Origin: an uncultured bacterium
Lineage (GTDB): Bacteria; Verrucomicrobiota; Kiritimatiellia; RFP12; UBA1067
NCBI GenBank assembly: GCA_902773475.1
Contig: CACYEO010000131.1
Span: forward strand, 1 to 18,598
DNA: 18,598 nucleotides
Direction: 5' to 3'
How positions within the stretch are numbered: position 1 is the first letter of the stretch; each line of letters begins with the position of its first letter. The notes beneath the pieces are model-generated. The model saw only the letters and a list, made by a program, of their open reading frames with translations. It was not told the DNA's origin and did not search any database. Positions 6,503 through 13,712 of this stretch are shown here, one piece after another. The position numbers and the translations under genes were made by a program.

Positions 6503-8254
6503 TCAACCGGGCTTTTTGAAATACCGCAAAAGGAAAATCAATCCGGCGGCAAAAGCCGCGACGAGAACGGCGATCGTGGACAGCGCGGAAACCACCGCGC
6601 ACGTCCGGGCGAAACCCGTCTGCGGATCGAGTTCGGCTTCCTTCCGGGCGGGAGCGCGGGAGACGCGGCGCTCGACCCACAAGACATCGAACTCGCGAAT
6701 TTCGCCGTTACCCATCTTGAACGGCATTTTCGATTTTCCGGCGGGATTCAGACCGTGCGACCGCACTGCGGCGGCAAAACGCGCGGCGTCGGCCGGATTT
6801 TCGGGAACGGGCTGCGGCAGCGGGCCGATTTCCGTATCCACATGGCGCGGCGCGCAGAACAACTTGTCCACGCGCGCAAGGTCGCACGCCCCGGCGAATG
6901 CGATCGCGCACGGAACGGCGGCGGCCAGGAAGCGCCTGCGCGAAAGCATGCGCGCCGCCGCCTCAAGCCCGTACCCGGCGAGAACGGCAATGCAAAATTC
7001 CGTCAAATGGTGCCACTTCACGGGAGCGCGCAGATAATCGCCCATCGGCAGCGAATACACGCATCTGTAGACCGGTTCGCAATACCGCCCCATCGAAAAC
7101 AGCCAGAAAACGAATCCGGCGGAAAGGAAGAACATGGCTGTTCCGCGCGACATGGCAGGTCTGTCCGCATCCCGGTTTTTGCGGCGGCGGAACACTGACG
7201 CAACGCCGAAGACCGCAAGCAGGCATGTCACCCATCCCACGTACAGGGAATGCTGCCTGTAATTTCCGGAAGGCGCGTCTTTGGGACGGCCAAGCCGTCC
7301 CGTGTAGGGCTCCACGCCGGTTTTGCGCATATTTCCCACGGCAAGCGTGATCGGGCAGCTCGTATCGCCGTTTATCCGGGGGATGAAAAATTCAAGCGTG
7401 TCTTCAGGCGGCATCGACCAGTTGGTGACGAAAATCCAGCGCTTCTCTCCATCGTCTGCGGGTGCGCCCTCGACGGTCTGTCCTTCGTCTATCTGCCTGT
7501 CGCGGCCTGCGATATCGTTTACGATCGCACTGCGGAATGAAGGCGTCCCGACGGCGGCGAACACCACGAGCGCGGCAATCCCGCCGCATAGAAACCGCCG
7601 GAAACACCCTTTCGCGCATTCCCGGTCCCGTTCGGCGCGGAAGAACGAAACGGCGCGGAAAATGAAATACGCCGCCGTGAAAACGGTGAACAAGAGCCAC
7701 ATGTCCGGCTGATAGAAACTGCCCCATGCCAAAACCGCGCCCAGCAGTATCCAGTACATGATTCCGCCGCGCTCTACCGCGCGGTCTGCAAGCCCGAATG
7801 CGAACACTCCGTATGTCATCCACTGGAACCAGCCGAGGTGTCCTGCGGAGAACAGCGAAAACCAGTAGCCGGAAAAGGCGAGAAGCAGGCCTGCGCCGTA
7901 CGACGCCGGCAGGCCTGCGCCGCGGCCGCGCAGGAAAAACGCCATTCCCAAAGCCGCGCAGTAGACGGCGAGCGCGTACTTGAGTTCGATCCAGAAGTAT
8001 GGTTCCCCCAGAAAGACGGCAATGTCGCCTGGAACGAATTTGCCGCTTTCCATCCAGCCGTTGACCCATTCGCGCACGGGCTCCGCGGAAAAAGAAACCG
8101 GGCAGTCCGGCATGACCGGAGCCATGTCGAGCGCCCATGTGCCGTCGAAGACCCACGCGGCAAGCACGGCAAACGCCGCGGTGAACAAAGCAAACGCGGA
8201 CAATCCGCGCGCAGCGGGGCTCCATCCGGACGATCCTGTCTTTTCTTCTGTCAT
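6503..8254 (-). CDS. YfhO-like multi-pass membrane protein
   Basis: This encodes 583 residues with many hydrophobic segments: one near the N-terminus (about 15-35), a run between about 95 and 245, another group at about 330-460, and a last one close to the C-terminus. Large polar loops lie between. The organisation and the RAPVKWHHLTEF segment followed by a hydrophobic stretch resemble YfhO/GT-C-type membrane proteins, some of which glycosylate cell-wall or lipid acceptors; the assignment is tentative and no catalytic residues can be named. ATG 8254 is preferred over TTG 8260 because an AAGGA site lies seven bases upstream of the ATG. It ends with a basic tail (RYFKKPG). It follows rsmE by 59 bases and could be transcribed with it, since I see no clear promoter of its own. 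Confidence 0.85.
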   Translation of the reverse strand: MTEEKTGSSGWSPAARGLSAFALFTAAFAVLAAWVFDGTWALDMAPVMPDCPVSFSAEPVREWVNGWMESGKFVPGDIAVFLGEPYFWIELKYALAVYCAALGMAFFLRGRGAGLPASYGAGLLLAFSGYWFSLFSAGHLGWFQWMTYGVFAFGLADRAVERGGIMYWILLGAVLAWGSFYQPDMWLLFTVFTAAYFIFRAVSFFRAERDRECAKGCFRRFLCGGIAALVVFAAVGTPSFRSAIVNDIAGRDRQIDEGQTVEGAPADDGEKRWIFVTNWSMPPEDTLEFFIPRINGDTSCPITLAVGNMRKTGVEPYTGRLGRPKDAPSGNYRQHSLYVGWVTCLLAVFGVASVFRRRKNRDADRPAMSRGTAMFFLSAGFVFWLFSMGRYCEPVYRCVYSLPMGDYLRAPVKWHHLTEFCIAVLAGYGLEAAARMLSRRRFLAAAVPCAIAFAGACDLARVDKLFCAPRHVDTEIGPLPQPVPENPADAARFAAAVRSHGLNPAGKSKMPFKMGNGEIREFDVLWVERRVSRAPARKEAELDPQTGFARTCAVVSALSTIAVLVAAFAAGLIFLLRYFKKPG

Positions 8255-8313
8255 TTCCAATTCCTTTTTTTCAATTCGATTCCGGCTTGGAGGTCATTTG
8301 CGGAACAACCGCG

Positions 8314-9057
8314 TCATGCCGCAAAGCGGAAATGCATCAATATCCCGGCAAGCGCCATCGCCGCCGTATCCGTGCGCAGTATGCGCGGCCCGAGGGCGAG
8401 ACGTTCGAATCCCGCCTCTTCGAGCATGCCCACCTCCTCGTCGATCCATCCGCCTTCAGGCCCGATCGCAAGCACAGGCGCCGGTCCGGAAGCGGAAACG
8501 GCGTTCGGAGCCCCCGCGGCTTTACCGGGATGCGCCACATAGCGGACAGGCTGGCCGCCGAACATCCGTTCGAGGCCGCCGGAACGGACGAACCGCGCAA
8601 AATTCCTCTCCTGGAAAATCACGGGCGGAACTGTCGCGCCGCACTGCGCAAGCCCTTCCACGAGAAGCGGACGGGCCTCACCGTCGCGCAGCCAGTGCGC
8701 GCCCCAGTATGCCTTTTCCGTCTTGGCGGCTCCTGCAAGGACGAGCCTGCGCACTCCGACTGCGGCGAGCTGCGGAAGCAGCCGTTTGTACACGCGGGGG
8801 CGGGGGAGGGCCAGAATCATATCCAGCCACGGCGCTGGCGGCTCCGTATCATGCCGCAGCGCCACGGTCGCGCCGGACGCATCAATCTTTTCCACGACGG
8901 ACGTTCCGGCGAGGCCGCCGAGTTCGCCCGTCTTCAGCGGGCATCCGGCCTCCACGTGCAGAATGTCGCGCATGTGGACAAAACGCGGATCGTCCGGGGG
9001 GAGGACCGCTTTCCCGTCCTCGCCGATTTCGCGCTTCTCGAAAATGACGCGGTTCAC
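8314..9057 (-). CDS. rsmE: 16S rRNA (uracil-1498 N3)-methyltransferase RsmE
   Basis: This encodes 247 residues, the usual length. RsmE uses S-adenosylmethionine to methylate U1498 of 16S rRNA in the assembled small subunit. The C-terminal SPOUT knot is clear: LAIGPEGGWIDEEVGML followed by RLALGPRILRTDTAAMALAG. The N-terminal part, with DDPRFVHMRDILHVEAG, fits the PUA-like RNA-binding domain. The start is GTG at 9057, with GAGGA a few bases upstream overlapping the stop of the M16 gene, so translation is coupled. It is the last gene of the hisBA-M16-rsmE cluster. Confidence 0.96.
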   Translation of the reverse strand: MNRVIFEKREIGEDGKAVLPPDDPRFVHMRDILHVEAGCPLKTGELGGLAGTSVVEKIDASGATVALRHDTEPPAPWLDMILALPRPRVYKRLLPQLAAVGVRRLVLAGAAKTEKAYWGAHWLRDGEARPLLVEGLAQCGATVPPVIFQERNFARFVRSGGLERMFGGQPVRYVAHPGKAAGAPNAVSASGPAPVLAIGPEGGWIDEEVGMLEEAGFERLALGPRILRTDTAAMALAGILMHFRFAA

Positions 9058-9064
9058 GGAATCC

Positions 9065-10303
9065 TCACCGGTCTTTCGGCGCGACGCGCGAAATGCATCT
9101 GGCCGAATCGTCGATTATTTCGTTCGCGGCCTGCATCACCTGCTCCGGCGTGACGTTCTCGAATCCCGCCATCATCTCCGAAACGGGTATGATCCTGCCG
9201 TAGTTGATCACGCACGGGCCGAGGTAGAAAAGGCGCGCGCGCGGCGATTCCAGCCCCAGTCTGAACGAGCCTTCCAGGAAATCCTTGGTGCGGCGGAGTT
9301 CGGATGCCGAAGGCTTGTGCGACTTTGCGCGGGCGAATTCCCGTTCCAGCACGGACATGGCCTTGTCTTCGTTTTCGGGCGCAAGCCCCATGAAAACGCC
9401 CCACGCGCCGGTCTCGCGGAAAAGATTCAGATAGCTGCGCACGTCGTAGCTCAGCCCCCGCTTCTCGCGTATGCTCTGGAACAGGCGCGAAGACATGGAC
9501 TTGCCCATCATGCAGTCGAAAAGCGAATAGGCGTAGCGGTCGGCCGCATCCCTGCCTTTCGTGCGGAAGCCTGCGGCGAGCTGCAGCTGCTGGATGTCGC
9601 GTTTCGCCTCCGCGGACGGCTTCGGGGCGCGCGACTCCGGAAATGCGGAAGATTTCACGGGTCTGCCGGCGGGGAGGCTTCCGAAACGTTCGCGCACGAG
9701 CGCGGAAGCCGACGAAGGGTCGAAACGCCCCGATATGACGGCGACGGTAGCGGAAGGCGCGTACGCCTTTTTGATGTAGTCGCGCAGCGTCTGCGGCGTC
9801 ATCGCCATCAATTTTGCCGGAGTGCCGGCGACGGGGCGCCCCAGGGCGTGACCATCGAAAAGCGCGGCGCTGAGATTTTCGTCCACGACGCTCGAAGGGT
9901 CGTCGTCGTACATTTTGATTTCTTCGATTATCACACGCCTCTCGCGCTCGAACTCCGCATCCGGGATCGAAGCGTTCAGATACATGTCGGACACGATATC
10001 CACGGCGGTCGAAAGGAATTCGTAGGGCATCGACGCGTAGAAACATGTGCCTTCCTCGGACGTGAGGGCGTTGAAATTCCCGCCGCGGCCTTCTATCGCG
10101 CGGGAGATTTCAAGCGCAGTGCGCGTGGCGGTCCCTTTGAAGAGCATGTGCTCGATGAAATGGGATATGCCGCCGAGCGAGGCCGGCTCGTGGCGCGAAC
10201 CCGATTCCAGGAAAAGGCCGAATGTGGCGGATTCCGCGTTCGGATCCGGAGCAAGGACGAGCCGGAGTCCGTTAGGCAGCGTTTCAAGAGTCGCGGGCGG
10301 CAT
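9065..10303 (-). CDS. M16 family zinc peptidase (processing peptidase-like)
   Basis: This encodes 412 residues, the size of single-module M16B peptidases (mitochondrial processing peptidase beta/PqqF-like bacterial homologues). The inverted zinc motif HFIEH (H48, E51, H52) is intact and EEIKMYDDDP places the third ligand at E128, 76 residues on, as the family expects. The GGxNAxTSEE segment (about 74-85) and the C-terminal M16 domain with SSRLFQSIREKRGLSYDV are also present. There is no signal peptide, so it is probably cytoplasmic. The ATG lies inside the end of hisA (20-base overlap). Its substrate is unknown; peptide turnover or precursor processing are possible. Confidence 0.95.
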   Translation of the reverse strand: MPPATLETLPNGLRLVLAPDPNAESATFGLFLESGSRHEPASLGGISHFIEHMLFKGTATRTALEISRAIEGRGGNFNALTSEEGTCFYASMPYEFLSTAVDIVSDMYLNASIPDAEFERERRVIIEEIKMYDDDPSSVVDENLSAALFDGHALGRPVAGTPAKLMAMTPQTLRDYIKKAYAPSATVAVISGRFDPSSASALVRERFGSLPAGRPVKSSAFPESRAPKPSAEAKRDIQQLQLAAGFRTKGRDAADRYAYSLFDCMMGKSMSSRLFQSIREKRGLSYDVRSYLNLFRETGAWGVFMGLAPENEDKAMSVLEREFARAKSHKPSASELRRTKDFLEGSFRLGLESPRARLFYLGPCVINYGRIIPVSEMMAGFENVTPEQVMQAANEIIDDSARCISRVAPKDR

Positions 10304-11015
10304 TTTTCAACTCCTCGAGCGTCGCGGTTCCGTCATAAAGGGCTTTTCCGGAGATGGCCGCCCGGAGATTCGCGCGGCCGAGCGCGACGAGCGCGGCGAC
10401 GTCGGCTGCAGAGGCGATTCCGCCGGAAGCGGTCACGGACATTTCAGGCACGGCGTCGCATATGGCCGCGGTCTGCGCAAGATTCGGCCCCGAAAGCATT
10501 CCGTCGGTGGCGGTGTCGGTATATATCACGGACAGCGCGCCGGCGTCGCGCATGCGGCGCACGAGATCGACGGCGGGGACGCGGGACGTCTCCGTCCAGC
10601 CGCGCGTCTGGACCATCCCTCCGCGCGCGTCTACGCCTATGGCGATTCTGGCGCCGAACTCCTTCACGGCCTCCGCCGCGAAAGCGGGATCGTCTATCGC
10701 CGCGGAACCGAGGATGGCGCGCGCGGCTCCGGCGGCGAACACCGCCTCGACAGCGCGCATGGAGCGCAGTCCGCCGCCAACTTCGACGGGGCGTCCGAAC
10801 TCTGCGATTACCGCGGCCACCGCCTGCGCGTGGCGCGGCGAGCCGGAAAACGCGCCGTCGAGATCCACGACATGCAGTTCGTCCGCGCCCTGTTCGCGCC
10901 AGACCCGCGCCTGCGCCGCGGGATCGTCCGAATACACCGTCTCGTCTTCGGCGCGCCCCTGTTTCAGGCGGACGCACTTTCCGTCTTTCAGATCGATTGC
11001 CGGAAGTATGGTCAT
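10284..11015 (-). CDS. hisA: Phosphoribosyl-ProFAR isomerase HisA
   Basis: This encodes 243 residues, a typical length. HisA carries out the fourth step of histidine synthesis, an Amadori rearrangement of ProFAR to PRFAR, on a (beta/alpha)8 barrel. The catalytic base is Asp8 in LPAIDLKDG, and the second catalytic aspartate is in IGVDARGG (Asp129). The phosphate-binding motifs VEVGGGLRS and TASGGIAS and the TDTATDGMLSGPN segment are all present. The valine/histidine pattern is that of HisA rather than HisF. The start at 11015 lies four bases after the hisB stop, with GGGAG upstream. No other his gene except hisB lies in the window. Confidence 0.97.
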   Translation of the reverse strand: MTILPAIDLKDGKCVRLKQGRAEDETVYSDDPAAQARVWREQGADELHVVDLDGAFSGSPRHAQAVAAVIAEFGRPVEVGGGLRSMRAVEAVFAAGAARAILGSAAIDDPAFAAEAVKEFGARIAIGVDARGGMVQTRGWTETSRVPAVDLVRRMRDAGALSVIYTDTATDGMLSGPNLAQTAAICDAVPEMSVTASGGIASAADVAALVALGRANLRAAISGKALYDGTATLEELKNAARDS

Positions 11016-11019
11016 CGCT

Positions 11020-11604
11020 TCAGATAACTCCCTTGGAAGAAGGAACGCCCCGCTCGCGCGGGTCGATTGCGGCCGCCTGGCGCAAAGCGCGCGCAAACGC
11101 CTTGAAAAAGCCTTCGCAGACATGGTGCGCTTCATCGCCGCATATCTGACGCAGATGGATGTTCATCCGGCCCTCCACGGAGACTGCGCGGAAGAACTCT
11201 TCGAGAAGTTTCACTTCGAAATCGCGCACGAAGGCGTGTTTCATAGGCGACTGCATCGCGACGAAAGGCCTTCCGCCGAGATCGAGCGAGACTTCGCACA
11301 GGGATTCGTCCATCGGTATGGATGCGAAACCGTACCGGACGATGCCCTTTCTGCCGCCGAGAGCGCCGTCGAGAGCCTTGCCCAGGACAAGTCCCGTATC
11401 CTCCACCGTGTGGTGGTAGTCGACGTCGATATCGCCTTTAGCCTTGATTGACAGGTCTATCAAAGCGTGTTTTTTGAAAAGTTCCAGCATGTGGTCGAAA
11501 AATCCGATGCCGGTAGAAATCGACCCCTCGCCGGAGCCGTCGAGGTCCAGCGAGACCGATATTTCCGTTTCTTTCGTCTTTCTTTCCAGTGAAGATTTTC
11601 TCAT
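11020..11604 (-). CDS. hisB: Imidazoleglycerol-phosphate dehydratase HisB
   Basis: This encodes 194 residues: the monofunctional dehydratase without the histidinol-phosphatase domain seen in enterobacteria. It converts imidazoleglycerol phosphate to imidazoleacetol phosphate using manganese. Metal-binding and family motifs: GIGFFDHMLELF (34-43), DYHHTVEDTGLVLG (62-75), GDEAHHVCEGFFKAFARAL (156-174) and the PSSKGVI tail. The ATG at 11604 is supported by AGGAG nine bases upstream (plus-strand 11614-11618); a longer frame upstream lacks family similarity. It heads the hisB-hisA-M16-rsmE cluster and is divergent from the etf operon. Confidence 0.97.
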   Translation of the reverse strand: MRKSSLERKTKETEISVSLDLDGSGEGSISTGIGFFDHMLELFKKHALIDLSIKAKGDIDVDYHHTVEDTGLVLGKALDGALGGRKGIVRYGFASIPMDESLCEVSLDLGGRPFVAMQSPMKHAFVRDFEVKLLEEFFRAVSVEGRMNIHLRQICGDEAHHVCEGFFKAFARALRQAAAIDPRERGVPSSKGVI

Positions 11605-11624
11605 GGTGTCGAACTCCTGCGCGG

Positions 11625-11633
11625 AGTTTAGCA
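11625..11633 (-). promoter_or_regulatory. Extended -10 promoter candidate for hisB
   Basis: On the minus strand TGC precedes TAAACT (11630-11625). No good -35 lies 17 bases upstream (the hexamer reads CCGCAA). Transcription would start near 11618, giving a leader of only about 14 bases that begins at the ribosome site. Confidence 0.45.
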
Positions 11634-11654
11634 AAAATCGCGCCCTTTTGCGGC

Positions 11655-11683
11655 TTGCGCGCCGGACGGATTTTCCGTATAAT
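11655..11683 (+). promoter_or_regulatory. Promoter for the etf operon
   Basis: A -35 TTGCGC (11655-11660), a 17-base spacer and a perfect -10 TATAAT (11678-11683). Transcription should start near 11690, about 20 bases before etfB. The DNA between this and the hisB -10 is short enough that polymerase footprints would overlap. Confidence 0.75.
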
Positions 11684-11709
11684 TCAGCCCCGTGAAAAGG
11701 AAACGACCG

Positions 11710-12507
11710 ATGCATGCCATAGTCTGCATAAAACAGGTGCCGGATTCCACGAACGTCCGCATAAACCCTGAAACCAACACCCTGATGCGCGAGGGCGTCG
11801 AATCGATTTTGAATCCGTTCGACGAATACGCGCTTGAAGAAGGACTGCGCCTGCACGATGCCGGCGCGAGGCTTTCCGTCATTTCAATGGGACCGCCCCA
11901 GGCCGCGGCGGTTCTGCGCGAGGCGCTCGCCCGCGGCGCGGACGACGCGTATCTTCTGAGCGACCGCGCTTTCGCCGGCGCCGACACGCTCGCAACCGGA
12001 TACGCGCTTTCATGCGCCATCAAAAAAATCGATCCGAACCCCGATTTGATTCTTTTCGGCAAGCAGGCGATCGACGGCGACACCGCGCAGGTGGGGCCCG
12101 GTGTCGCCGAAACGCTGGGACTGCCGCTTCTGGCGTACGTGCGGGATCTCTCGGTTTCCAAAGACGGCGCGTTCACGGCGACGGTGGCGATGGACGACGG
12201 CGACGAAGTCGTCGAAGGCCGCCTCCCCGCCGTTATGACCGTGGTAAAAGAGGCGCACACGCCGCGCTTCGCGCCGCTGTCCGGCGCGATCGCCGCCCGG
12301 CGCGCGAAAATAACGACATGGTCGGCGAAAGACGTGGAAGCCGACACCGCGCGCTGCGGCCTGAACGGTTCGCCGACGAAAGTCGTGCGCATATTCCCGC
12401 CGCCGGTAAAGGGGAATGCCGAAAGGATAGACGCGCGCAAGGATGCGTCCCGCGCGGCGGAAGCGGTAATCGCGAAACTCGCAGAGAAAGGAATCGTCCG
12501 CAAATGA
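11710..12507 (+). CDS. etfB: Electron transfer flavoprotein beta subunit
   Basis: This encodes 265 residues. EtfB pairs with EtfA in a flavin-bearing heterodimer that carries electrons between dehydrogenases and acceptors; in FixA-type relatives it bifurcates electrons from NADH. The N-terminal signature MHAIVCIKQVPDSTNV, then NPFDEYALEEGLRL, and LFGKQAIDGDTAQVGPGVAE are family motifs for nucleotide binding. The start is ATG 11710, with AAAAGG eight or so bases upstream; an in-frame GTG at 11692 is less likely because the family begins close to this methionine. The last bases overlap etfA (ATGA). No acyl-CoA dehydrogenase gene is near, so the electron donor cannot be named. Confidence 0.96.
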   Translation: MHAIVCIKQVPDSTNVRINPETNTLMREGVESILNPFDEYALEEGLRLHDAGARLSVISMGPPQAAAVLREALARGADDAYLLSDRAFAGADTLATGYALSCAIKKIDPNPDLILFGKQAIDGDTAQVGPGVAETLGLPLLAYVRDLSVSKDGAFTATVAMDDGDEVVEGRLPAVMTVVKEAHTPRFAPLSGAIAARRAKITTWSAKDVEADTARCGLNGSPTKVVRIFPPPVKGNAERIDARKDASRAAEAVIAKLAEKGIVRK

Positions 12508-13712
12508 GCGCACCTGTCGCAATCGACCCGGCGAAATGCCGCGGCTGCACGAAATGCGTCAAACAGTGCCCGTTCGGGGCGCTGCGCATGAACGGAAAGA
12601 CCGCGGAAGTCGACGGCGCTTCCTGCCGCGCCTGCTCCGCATGCATAAAAGCATGCCCGTTCGGCGCGATTTCAGAAACAAAGGCGAAGCGCTGGGGCGC
12701 GGTGGACATATCCGCCTATTCGGGCGTCTGGGTGTTCGCAGAACAGCACGAAGGGAAAATCCGCGACGTCTCTTTCGAGCTTCTCGCAAAAGGCCGGGAG
12801 CTTGCGGACTCGCGCGGATGCGCTCTCTGCGCAATGCTTCTCGGCAGCAAACTGCCGGAAGAGGCGATCCGCTCCCTGGGGGCGCATGGAGCCGACAAAG
12901 TGTACGTGGTCGACGATCCGGCCCTCGCCGGATACGAGGCCAACGCATACGCCGACGCGGCCGGACGGCTGATTCTCAAATACAAGCCGGAAGCCGTTCT
13001 CGCCGGAGCGACGGCCGCAGGCCGCTCGTTCCTTCCCAAAGTCGCCGTCCGCGTGGGGGCCGGGCTTACCGCGGACTGCACGGCGCTTGAAATGGCACCG
13101 TCGCCGGACGGCTCCACGAAAATCCTGCACCAGACGCGCCCGGCATTCGGCGGGAACATAATGGCGACAATCTTCACCCCCGACCACAGACCGCAGATGG
13201 CCACAGTGAGGCCGCGCGTGTTCCGCGCCGCACCCCCCGATCCGTCGCGGAGCGCGGAGACTGTTTTCGAGGCGCTTTCGCTCGCCGCGCCGGCGTTCAA
13301 GACCGTCAAGACGATTCCGGCGGGCGACAACGTGGACATAGCCGCGGCGGACATTCTCGTAGTGGGCGGGCGCGGCTTGAAAAAAGCATCGAACTTCGCC
13401 ATGCTCGAAGAAATCGCTTCGCTCCTCGGCGGAACCGTGGCAGCGTCGCGCGCGGCCGTGGACGCCGGCTGGATTTCCGCGTCGCGCCAGGTGGGGCAGA
13501 CCGGCAAGACTGTCGCTCCAAGGCTCTATCTTTCCTTCGGCGTCTCCGGCGCGATACAGCACCTTGCCGGAATGCGCGGCTCGGACACGATCATCGCGGT
13601 AAACTCCGATCCGTCCGCGCCGATATTCGAAACCGCGGACGTGGCGGTCGAAGGCGATTTGTTCGAAATCGCCCCCGCTCTTGCAGAAGCGCTCCGCAAA
13701 AGGCAGGCATGA
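12504..13712 (+). CDS. etfA: Electron transfer flavoprotein alpha subunit with N-terminal 2[4Fe-4S] ferredoxin domain
   Basis: This encodes 402 residues, longer than a plain EtfA (about 320) because of a ferredoxin domain of roughly 60 residues. That domain has two full cluster motifs: C12, C15, C18, C22 and C41, C44, C47, C51, each ending CPFG. The EtfA part follows, with the FAD-binding segment ASRQVGQTGKTVAP and LSFGVSGAIQHLAGM, and NSDPSAPIFETADVAVEGDLF near the end. Ferredoxin-fused EtfA is known in anaerobes, for example in the lactate dehydrogenase-ETF and caffeyl-CoA reductase-ETF complexes, which bifurcate electrons. The fusion suggests that this ETF exchanges electrons with ferredoxin. 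It overlaps etfB and the next gene by ATGA junctions, so all three are made together. Confidence 0.96.
   Translation: MSAPVAIDPAKCRGCTKCVKQCPFGALRMNGKTAEVDGASCRACSACIKACPFGAISETKAKRWGAVDISAYSGVWVFAEQHEGKIRDVSFELLAKGRELADSRGCALCAMLLGSKLPEEAIRSLGAHGADKVYVVDDPALAGYEANAYADAAGRLILKYKPEAVLAGATAAGRSFLPKVAVRVGAGLTADCTALEMAPSPDGSTKILHQTRPAFGGNIMATIFTPDHRPQMATVRPRVFRAAPPDPSRSAETVFEALSLAAPAFKTVKTIPAGDNVDIAAADILVVGGRGLKKASNFAMLEEIASLLGGTVAASRAAVDAGWISASRQVGQTGKTVAPRLYLSFGVSGAIQHLAGMRGSDTIIAVNSDPSAPIFETADVAVEGDLFEIAPALAEALRKRQA

Noticed and set aside
11692..11709. GTG at 11692 as the etfB start, possibly leaderless
   Set aside because: It adds a basic six-residue stretch absent from the family, and a good ribosome site serves ATG 11710; the gap to the -10 is eight bases rather than six.
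12012..12503. Upstream extension of the etfA frame into etfB
   Set aside because: The ATG at 12504 overlaps the etfB stop and places the ferredoxin domain at the N-terminus as in known fused EtfA proteins; the extension is etfB in another frame.
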